Shown piece by piece: positions 1-5,181 of a stretch of DNA of 5,181 bases; the stretch's first letter is position 1; each line of letters begins with the position of its first letter. The notes beneath the pieces are model-generated. The model did not search any database and was not told the origin of the DNA. It saw nothing but the letters and a program-made list of their open reading frames with translations. The translations under genes were made by a program, and so were the position numbers. The stretch is taken from the NCBI GenBank assembly GCA_964354865.1, contig CAYHBN010000089.1, forward strand, positions 1 to 5,181, given 5' to 3'. The DNA is from JAHFJU01 sp964354865. Lineage in GTDB: Bacteria; Patescibacteriota; Gracilibacteria; UBA1369; UM-FILTER-53-11.

Positions 1-2050
1 GTAATACCCGTATTAAACCGTCATCGTACTTTGTTGAATCAATATATTTTTCGTCTACAAGAATCTGACTCTCTTTAAGTTTCTTTTTAAGAACCTCTAC
101 CACTGCACGCACCTTAGCAGCATGATCATCGACCGGAACTTCGGTCAAAGTCTCGGCTGTTGCATTGTTATCAAGCGAAAGTTTGCCACGAGATACAAGC
201 AAGAATGTACGTAAATTGGCTAAGCGAACTCCATTTTGAACTTGCGTGCCGTCGAAAACTACAGAGGTAAAGAGCTTTCTCACCGTATCGTATCGAGCGC
301 TAAAAACTGCATTATCAAATTTTGAAGAAGTAATAATAACGATAGAAGAATCTGCACCGTCATCGAAAGCAATCCGTATATCTGTCAGTGCCGTTGAAGC
401 AAAATCTTGAGCAGCTACCGCCCCTAACTCTTCGCGAACAACAGATGACAATCCATTACCACCCGTAGCGGTATTCAGTAGTTGAGAAATATAACCTGCA
501 TCGCGTACTTTGCTTTTGTATTCAGAGAACTGACGTTCGTAACTGCCATGCAATGACTCAGTTTCAGCAGTACGCAAAAAACCTATAAATGGTTCAATCG
601 TCTTATATTGATCTTCAAAGTATGGGAAAAATGCACTATCAGCAATAAGTGGTTTTACCAGCTCAATCGTTTGAGCAATAAATAGGAGTGCACCGCGAGC
701 CTGTTGAAAATCAACAGTACCTGCGTCGAGTTTAGCCTTGATCAAGGTAAGTTGATCAAGTTTTTGGGTCATGAAAAACTGTTGCGTATCGGTTTTGATT
801 TCTTTTGTCGTTGATTTTGATACAGATTGATCTTGTAACAAGGCAAGAGACCTAAACGAATTCTCTGAAATGAGAGCGGCATTAGACAAGATTAAGTCAT
901 GTAATAACTCAGTAAGATACGTAGCATCTTTCTGATTCAAAGCGGACACATTTTTCTCGATTAACGATGCAAGTATATTCATAGAAGAAAGCACGAGATC
1001 TTTTTGTTCAGGAGATGGCGCCCCCCGAGTTGCATCGTAAAGAGATATGAAACCGACAAGAAGTGAATCTGTCGCTGAGGTCGATATAAGACCCTGAACC
1101 GCTGCTCGAGCAGCATTGAATGTTGGATCTTCAGCAGAAGGGGCAAGCGAATCGAGCGTCGCAATAAGTGAATCTTGCAATGCAGCCTTTGAAGAAGATA
1201 CTTTCGATTCAAAAGTTGAGAGCATAGACTTACCCTGTGCAACCGATCCAATATTAAAATTATAAAGAGCCGTATCTAAATAGCGAAGAGATTCATTATA
1301 TTCTCCATTCAAACGTTTATCTGCATCAAAGGTAAGCGCACTCTTAAGCGATGCCGTCATTGATACAAGAGATTGCCCAAGTGACGATCCATCTTCAGAA
1401 ACGCGTGGACCTCGCTCACGAATTACATCGATGAACTGCTTTGAAAGCTTTTTCTGTACAGAATCATCGAGATCCAAATTTGTTCGATACCAAGAATCTG
1501 TTTTTGTAACTGTATAGAGCGCAAATTGTTTAAAAAATTTACTTGGCAAAATTTGCTGCAATTCTTTGGCGAAATTCTTAATAGTTACGTCATACACAAC
1601 GACTCCACTGTTTTGAGGAATATAAAGTCGCTGCTCGCCTATTGTCACATACGCAAATCTACTTAAGACTTCAATGGTAGTCTTTCCATTCTCATACGAA
1701 ATAGTTGAAACCGATGGAGGTACAGTAATTTTCAAAAGTCCACTTTTTACCGTGGTGGTATAGCCAGAGTAAATAGTATTCAGCCAAATACGCCCCTTGG
1801 TCAAAGTAAGCTCAGACATATTTAAAGGATTTGCCATAGACACTACGGCATTTTTATCTGCTCTATACAAACGATGACCATCGATACGCTGCGCCGAAGA
1901 ATCAAAAAAAACATCTTTATCAATAATTGACGTTTCAAATTGATGAGACCGCAATTCAAGCCCGAAAGTTGAAAGCACAAGTACTAAAGATATAACCCCC
2001 ATAGTAAGAGCTCCTTTTAATCCCCCGTTTGTTTGTGTATTTTGATCCAT
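1..2050 (-). CDS. Membrane-anchored FecR-like domain protein with a long helical region (partial, C-terminus off the left edge)
   Basis: An open frame of 683 codons runs from ATG at 2050 off the left edge without a stop. Residues 13-33 are one hydrophobic segment preceded by a short polar tail, suggesting a single-pass protein or uncleaved anchor with its bulk outside the membrane. Residues about 45-153 look like a FecR-type beta domain: strand, Gly-rich turn, 'LTLTKGRIWLN', then 'TTVKSGLLKITVPPS' and a final 'IPQNSGVVVYD' strand. Residues about 160-545 are mostly Ser/Ala/Leu-rich helices. Residues about 553-622 return to a beta-rich pattern, followed by a charged helix. No cysteine occurs. 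Classical FecR proteins are short anti-sigma regulators; no sigma-factor gene or anti-sigma N-terminus is visible, so a structural envelope role is more likely, though this is inference. The start is uncertain: ATG 2050 keeps the full membrane segment, while ATG 2002 has a strong ribosome binding site but shortens that segment. Function is not recognised. Confidence 0.8.
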   Translation of the reverse strand, partial: MDQNTQTNGGLKGALTMGVISLVLVLSTFGLELRSHQFETSIIDKDVFFDSSAQRIDGHRLYRADKNAVVSMANPLNMSELTLTKGRIWLNTIYSGYTTTVKSGLLKITVPPSVSTISYENGKTTIEVLSRFAYVTIGEQRLYIPQNSGVVVYDVTIKNFAKELQQILPSKFFKQFALYTVTKTDSWYRTNLDLDDSVQKKLSKQFIDVIRERGPRVSEDGSSLGQSLVSMTASLKSALTFDADKRLNGEYNESLRYLDTALYNFNIGSVAQGKSMLSTFESKVSSSKAALQDSLIATLDSLAPSAEDPTFNAARAAVQGLISTSATDSLLVGFISLYDATRGAPSPEQKDLVLSSMNILASLIEKNVSALNQKDATYLTELLHDLILSNAALISENSFRSLALLQDQSVSKSTTKEIKTDTQQFFMTQKLDQLTLIKAKLDAGTVDFQQARGALLFIAQTIELVKPLIADSAFFPYFEDQYKTIEPFIGFLRTAETESLHGSYERQFSEYKSKVRDAGYISQLLNTATGGNGLSSVVREELGAVAAQDFASTALTDIRIAFDDGADSSIVIITSSKFDNAVFSARYDTVRKLFTSVVFDGTQVQNGVRLANLRTFLLVSRGKLSLDNNATAETLTEVPVDDHAAKVRAVVEVLKKKLKESQILVDEKYIDSTKYDDGLIRVL
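1592..1918 (-). other. FecR-like beta domain within the minus-strand membrane protein
   Basis: This segment encodes residues about 45-153 of the protein starting at 2050. The order of short beta strands, the 'GRIWLN' strand end, the later 'TIEVLSRFAYVTIG' strand pair and the closing 'IPQNSGVVVYD' resemble the core of FecR domains, where a strand pair carries 'v.vl.G.v.v' and the domain ends in a Gly-containing strand. Recognition is by pattern only. A different periplasmic or extracellular beta-sandwich remains possible. Confidence 0.5.
2011..2018 (-). promoter_or_regulatory. Shine-Dalgarno sequence before the internal ATG at 2002
   Basis: On the minus strand this reads AAAAGGAG, followed by 8 bases and then ATG at 2002-2000, which is codon 17 of the frame starting at 2050. 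Sequence and spacing are near ideal for a ribosome binding site. With the promoter at 2064-2092 it would give a leader of about 55 nt. It competes with ATG 2050, whose predicted leader is only about 7 nt and cannot hold such a site. It decides between the two starts, or allows both forms. Confidence 0.6.
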
Positions 2051-2071
2051 AATCAATCTAACAATTATACT
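2042..2071 (+). promoter_or_regulatory. Candidate promoter for the S41 protease gene, overlapping the divergent promoter
   Basis: On the plus strand, TTGATC (2042-2047, four of six consensus bases) and TATACT (2066-2071, five of six) are 18 bases apart. Predicted initiation is near 2078, leaving a leader of about 70 nt before ATG 2150. The -10 shares bases 2066-2069 with the minus-strand -10, so polymerase could not occupy both sites at once. The -35 overlaps the first codons of the divergent gene. It is weaker than the opposing promoter, and another site nearer the gene cannot be excluded. Confidence 0.5.
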
Positions 2072-2092
2072 ATTTTCAACCTGTTATGTCAA
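2064..2092 (-). promoter_or_regulatory. Perfect-consensus sigma70-type promoter for the FecR-like gene
   Basis: On the minus strand, -35 TTGACA (2087-2092) and -10 TATAAT (2064-2069) are separated by exactly 17 bases. All 12 consensus positions and the spacing are ideal. Transcription is expected to start near the A at 2057, about 7 nt before ATG 2050 or about 55 nt before ATG 2002. Natural promoters seldom match this fully, so strong housekeeping expression is expected unless a repressor acts; no operator-like palindrome is evident. Confidence 0.85.
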
Positions 2093-2149
2093 AGCAAAGG
2101 GACTAAGGCATTAGCTCGAGAAAAGTCATAGGTGTATATTTTACGAACT

Positions 2150-3859
2150 ATGAAAAAAATCCTTTCCTTCGGTATCTCAACTTTGTTGTTTATAAGCACC
2201 TCTGCAACGGGATTTGCCTCATTTAGAGACGTAAATGAAAGCACTCCTTACAAAAGTTCTATCGATTATGTTGAAACAATAAATGTCTATAATGGTGAGA
2301 ATTTCTTTTCTTCGCAAGCAATTTCACGGGCAGAGTATGCAAAATGGATTTTGAGGAGCCGTGGATTTACCAGTACAAATTATCGGCCTAAAACGAGAGT
2401 GCGCTTTTCCGATGTACCACTTAATGGAAAAAAAGTTGAGCAAGCACCCTATATATATAAACTTATTGACTCTGGTGTAATAAAATTTACTGATTTTCAA
2501 AAGAGCGAATTTAAGCCAGAATCAAATATTACAAAGAAAGATGCACTCACGTGGCTTTTCGCATTAGAAGGAGTTTCGGTGCCAAAGGTATTTGATGAAA
2601 AAGAATTCACCGCTACCGATATTGACCTACAATCACCTGCAGCACCGGTTGTGAGCAAAGCTCTTGAATTAGAAATAATTGAACCGGGAAAAGTTGATAT
2701 CTACAGCAAAGTCACGCGCGGGCTTGCGGCAAGTTATATAGAAAAAATGAAAAACAATAAGCCGGTATATACCGTCAGACTTATTAACGGGAACGATGGT
2801 GACTATGTTGGGACTGCTGAGTACGATACGTTTGTTGCTGCATGGAATTTAATTAACAAAAGCTACCTTAGAAAAAGCACCGTGAAAAAAGATCAACTTA
2901 TGTATGCTGCAATCGAAGGCATGGTAAAAGAACTCGGCGACAAGCACACAACCTTCGAACGCCCAGGTGATAACGGCGTAGTACAAACATTATCAGGTCA
3001 AGTAGAAGGAATCGGTGCAGTTCTAAATGATAAAGAGGGAGACATTGTCGTGGTAACTCCTATCGTAGGATCGCCTGCAGAAAAAGCGGGATTACTTCCG
3101 AACGATATTATTCGTGAAGTAGATGGCATTTCTACAAAAGATATGGCTCTCAATTTTGTGGTAATGAAAATCAAAGGAAAAAAAGGGACACAAGTGAAAT
3201 TAAAAGTTCAACGAGGTAAAGACTTTGTGACACTTACAATTACTCGAGACATTGTTATTGTAAAATCTGTCGAAACAGAAAAAACTGAAGAAAATATTTT
3301 TGTCATTCGCGTGAGTAATTTTGGCCTAACCACTGCAGAAGAATTCACCACCGCACTGAATGAATTTACCGCATCAAAAGCGAAAGGGCTCATTATTGAT
3401 CTTCGCTACAATCCGGGAGGCTACTTACACATTGTCGATGAAATGGCTGGGCACTTTGTGCCAGCTGGTCAAACAGTTACGACCGTTCGTTACCCAGACC
3501 ACAGCGAAGTACAGAATTCGAATGGTCAGGGAGAAATGAAGGGTAAAAAAATTATGGTTTTGGTAAATAGCGGCTCTGCATCTGCATCTGAAATACTTGC
3601 TGGCGCACTGCAGGATTATAAAATTGCAACGATCATTGGCGAAGTTACATACGGCAAAGGAACCGTTCAAGAATTAGATGACTTTAGAGACGGCTCGATG
3701 CTCAAGATGACTATTGCGGAATGGCTCACTCCTCTCGGAAAAACCATCGATGGAAAAGGAATTACTCCAGACATTGTGGTAAAAAATCCTAAGGCTAAAG
3801 AAGGTCAAAAACCAGTTGATGAGCAAATGGCTCGCGCAAAGGCCGAGATACTCAAATAA
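2150..3859 (+). CDS. SLH-repeat, PDZ-containing carboxy-terminal processing protease (peptidase S41, CtpA/CtpB/Prc family)
   Basis: A secreted serine protease of 569 residues. Start at ATG 2150 is preferred over GTG 2132 because it opens directly with a signal peptide (MKK, a hydrophobic core, then a cut after about 'TGFA', residue 23). Three S-layer-homology-like repeats follow at about 25-74, 85-141 and 155-200, with cues such as 'ISRAEYAKWILR', 'RFSDV' plus 'FKPESNITKKDAL', and 'VTRGLAASYIEKM'. SLH modules usually bind cell-wall polymer, so surface anchoring is inferred. The S41 cap/helical segment is about 222-270, the PDZ domain about 284-362 ('GIGAVL', 'GSPAEKAGLLPNDII'), and the protease core about 380-550. 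Ser478 in 'GSASASEI', Lys503 in 'YGKGTVQ' and Gln507 keep the +25/+29 spacing of the known Ser-Lys-Gln set, so it should be active. It would cleave exported proteins near their C-termini; the substrate is unknown. There is no cysteine and no clear ribosome binding site. Ordinary bacterial Ctp proteases lack SLH repeats. Confidence 0.93.
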   Translation: MKKILSFGISTLLFISTSATGFASFRDVNESTPYKSSIDYVETINVYNGENFFSSQAISRAEYAKWILRSRGFTSTNYRPKTRVRFSDVPLNGKKVEQAPYIYKLIDSGVIKFTDFQKSEFKPESNITKKDALTWLFALEGVSVPKVFDEKEFTATDIDLQSPAAPVVSKALELEIIEPGKVDIYSKVTRGLAASYIEKMKNNKPVYTVRLINGNDGDYVGTAEYDTFVAAWNLINKSYLRKSTVKKDQLMYAAIEGMVKELGDKHTTFERPGDNGVVQTLSGQVEGIGAVLNDKEGDIVVVTPIVGSPAEKAGLLPNDIIREVDGISTKDMALNFVVMKIKGKKGTQVKLKVQRGKDFVTLTITRDIVIVKSVETEKTEENIFVIRVSNFGLTTAEEFTTALNEFTASKAKGLIIDLRYNPGGYLHIVDEMAGHFVPAGQTVTTVRYPDHSEVQNSNGQGEMKGKKIMVLVNSGSASASEILAGALQDYKIATIIGEVTYGKGTVQELDDFRDGSMLKMTIAEWLTPLGKTIDGKGITPDIVVKNPKAKEGQKPVDEQMARAKAEILK

Positions 3860-5181
3860 CTATCGCTGATTGAGAACTTCTTGTGGATTCGTTGTAACCA
3901 ACCGATCTTCACTATACGAGGCAATAATCTGAATAGCGACGTGCTTAAGACCAGCAAAAAACAATCCTTGACCAACACCCGAGTTGAGAAGCAGATACTT
4001 CTCTCCTTCGGTGAGGTTGAAAATCTTCGTCAGTGGCTCAATCGCAGACGGTGCCTGTTTTAACAAAAGCTGCATTGAAGAGTTGGTAATAATCGGACGA
4101 CCGTACTGATTTGTTACAAAGTCTTCAACGTCTTGCGTAATCGTTGTGACACCTAAGTAATATTTACGTGCGCGTTTTACGAGACCAAATAAGAATTTTG
4201 CTGAATCTTCATGTTGCATCAGTGACCACGCCTCATCAATAAGGAGTATTCGTTTCTTCAACTCGGAGCGAACTTTTGTCCATATATAATTCAAAATAAT
4301 ATACATGGCGATCGGGCGAAGTGAATCTTCGAGATCGCGAATTGAAAACACCATCATGCCGGCGTTCAAGTCAATATTTGATGGTTTATTGAAAATGCCA
4401 CCAAAGGTACCCGTTGTAAATTTCTGAAGACGCTGAGCCAAACCTTGACCACCATCCATAGATTGTAATACCGACTCAAGATCTTCCATCGTTGGAGGCG
4501 TTTTTGTCCAAGGATCAAGAATATCCATTGTTATACCTTTAATGGCGTAGGTATCGTTAAGTGCTTTATCAATAATGGAGTCTTCGATCGCGCTCAAATT
4601 GCCGAGCATCAATTTTAATAAACCATTTAGATTAATAATATTATTACGAAGTAAATCGCCAGGAAGTGCATCGTCTTCGTCAGTTGGTTTTGCAATATCA
4701 AATGGGTTTATACGTCTATCAGAGTTTAATGAAACTCGAAGGTAACTACCGCCAACTGTTCTACATAAATTTTCATATTCATTTTCAGGATCGATAATAA
4801 TAACATCGGCACCCATCATAAGACTTCGCAAAACTTCGAGTTTAACCGCATACGATTTACCAGCACCAGACTTAGCAAAAACCACCGAGTTCGCATTTTC
4901 AAGCGAGAAGCGATCGAAAATAATCAAACTATCATTGTGACGATTAAGTCCGTACAAAATACCGTCATTGCCCGAAAGAGTCGCTGAAGTGAATGGAAAA
5001 GTCGATGAAAGCGGAGAGGTATGCATGTTTCGTGTAACCTCAAGTTCATCGAGACAAACCGGCATTGTAGAGTTAAAACCTTGTTCGGTACGTAATTCAG
5101 TACCACGCGTTAAAATCAATTTTCCTCCAAGTAAACTTTCAACACGCTTCACTTGCTTTCGTAAACCTTTTTCGCTGCGTG
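3860..5181 (-). CDS. VirB4/TraC-like type IV secretion ATPase (partial, N-terminus off the right edge)
   Basis: The cytoplasmic ATPase that powers type IV secretion or conjugation-type machines. About 440 codons are visible; the frame stays open to the right edge, so the in-frame GTG at 5152 is not a convincing start and the N-terminal VirB4 domain probably lies outside (family members are usually about 600-850 residues). Counting from that GTG codon: Walker A 'AKSGAGKS' at 93-100 (Lys99), the following 'IIIDPENEYENL' strand typical of VirB4 at 118-129, Walker B 'ILLIDEAW' at 302-309 (Asp306, Glu307), then 'VKRARKYYLGVTTITQDVEDF' with the conserved Arg/Gln region near 325-345. The tail 'ITNSSMQLLLKQ' and 'NSGVGQGLFFAG' is also characteristic. 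All ATPase motifs look intact. It is the last gene of its transcription unit, ending in TAG directly against the protease stop. Partner genes (VirB6-like, PrgI-like, coupling protein) are not in view, so secretion versus DNA transfer or uptake cannot be told apart. Confidence 0.93.
   Translation of the reverse strand, partial: RSEKGLRKQVKRVESLLGGKLILTRGTELRTEQGFNSTMPVCLDELEVTRNMHTSPLSSTFPFTSATLSGNDGILYGLNRHNDSLIIFDRFSLENANSVVFAKSGAGKSYAVKLEVLRSLMMGADVIIIDPENEYENLCRTVGGSYLRVSLNSDRRINPFDIAKPTDEDDALPGDLLRNNIINLNGLLKLMLGNLSAIEDSIIDKALNDTYAIKGITMDILDPWTKTPPTMEDLESVLQSMDGGQGLAQRLQKFTTGTFGGIFNKPSNIDLNAGMMVFSIRDLEDSLRPIAMYIILNYIWTKVRSELKKRILLIDEAWSLMQHEDSAKFLFGLVKRARKYYLGVTTITQDVEDFVTNQYGRPIITNSSMQLLLKQAPSAIEPLTKIFNLTEGEKYLLLNSGVGQGLFFAGLKHVAIQIIASYSEDRLVTTNPQEVLNQR
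4853..4876 (-). other. Walker A (P-loop) motif of the VirB4-like ATPase
   Basis: The codons spell AKSGAGKS, the nucleotide-binding P-loop. The lysine codon at 4856-4858 contacts the ATP phosphates in this family. The loop lies after the 'NANSVVF' strand, as in VirB4/TraC proteins. Its integrity, with the intact Walker B Asp-Glu pair downstream, argues the gene is functional rather than decaying. Confidence 0.9.

Noticed and set aside
979..1251. A 90-codon minus-strand open frame
   Set aside because: It lies wholly inside the FecR-like gene in another frame of the same strand; its Leu/Arg/His-rich product resembles no protein and it has no ribosome site.
2086..2106. Tiny leader ORF (ATG to TAA, six codons) in the predicted protease leader
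   Set aside because: It has no ribosome site, no regulatory codon run and no attenuator hairpin; a frame this short is expected by chance.
3575..3589. Short TCT-GCA repeat
   Set aside because: It is explained by the conserved SASAS active-site motif of the S41 family, not by a microsatellite.
3208..3670. Two short minus-strand frames (3208-3393 and 3425-3670) antisense to the protease
   Set aside because: They sit opposite the strongly conserved PDZ and catalytic codons and their products have no recognisable feature.
3851..3874. Inverted repeat CTCAA/TTGAG as a bidirectional terminator
   Set aside because: The stem is only 5-6 bp with a bulge, the loop is long and AT-rich, and no T-run follows on either strand.
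3881..4063. A 60-codon plus-strand frame antisense to the VirB4-like gene
   Set aside because: It is opposite conserved VirB4 tail codons, with no ribosome site or protein-like composition.
4924..5106. A 60-codon minus-strand frame
   Set aside because: It is an out-of-frame shadow inside the VirB4-like gene.
5150..5152. GTG codon as the true start of the VirB4-like gene
   Set aside because: The frame stays open for the remaining 29 bases to the window edge, no ribosome site precedes it, and the VirB4 N-terminal domain would be missing.

Overview
The window carries three protein genes and almost no non-coding DNA. It reads as a moderately AT-rich bacterial chromosome using the standard code: the three long frames contain no in-frame TGA, and the two visible stops are TAA and TAG. 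A VirB4-type ATPase, a protease with S-layer-homology (SLH) modules and a large membrane-tethered FecR-like protein would together suit an uncultivated lineage such as Patescibacteria/CPR. That placement is inference from gene content. No rRNA, tRNA or marker gene in the window confirms it, and the absence of reassigned TGA argues against the code-25 groups (Gracilibacteria, Absconditabacteria).

Layout. Bases 1-2050, minus strand: a large protein cut by the left edge, with one N-terminal membrane segment, a FecR-like beta domain and a long helical region. Bases 2051-2149: a 99-bp divergent intergenic region holding a perfect-consensus sigma70-type promoter for the minus-strand gene (TTGACA, 17 bp, TATAAT). 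A weaker plus-strand promoter overlaps it at the -10 elements. Bases 2150-3859, plus strand: a complete secreted carboxy-terminal processing protease (peptidase family S41) with three N-terminal SLH-like repeats, a PDZ domain and an intact Ser/Lys/Gln catalytic set. Bases 3860-5181, minus strand: the C-terminal ATPase part of a VirB4/TraC-like protein, cut by the right edge. Its stop codon directly abuts the stop codon of the protease.

Working together. Two of the three products look exported and lack cysteine: the protease is probably held on the cell wall, and the FecR-like protein is tethered to the membrane. They are transcribed divergently from one compact control region and may belong to the same cell-envelope programme. 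The VirB4-like ATPase is the last gene of a separate unit entering from the right, and would power a type IV secretion or conjugation/DNA-uptake machine. No CRISPR array, insertion sequence, RNA gene or clear hairpin terminator was found.
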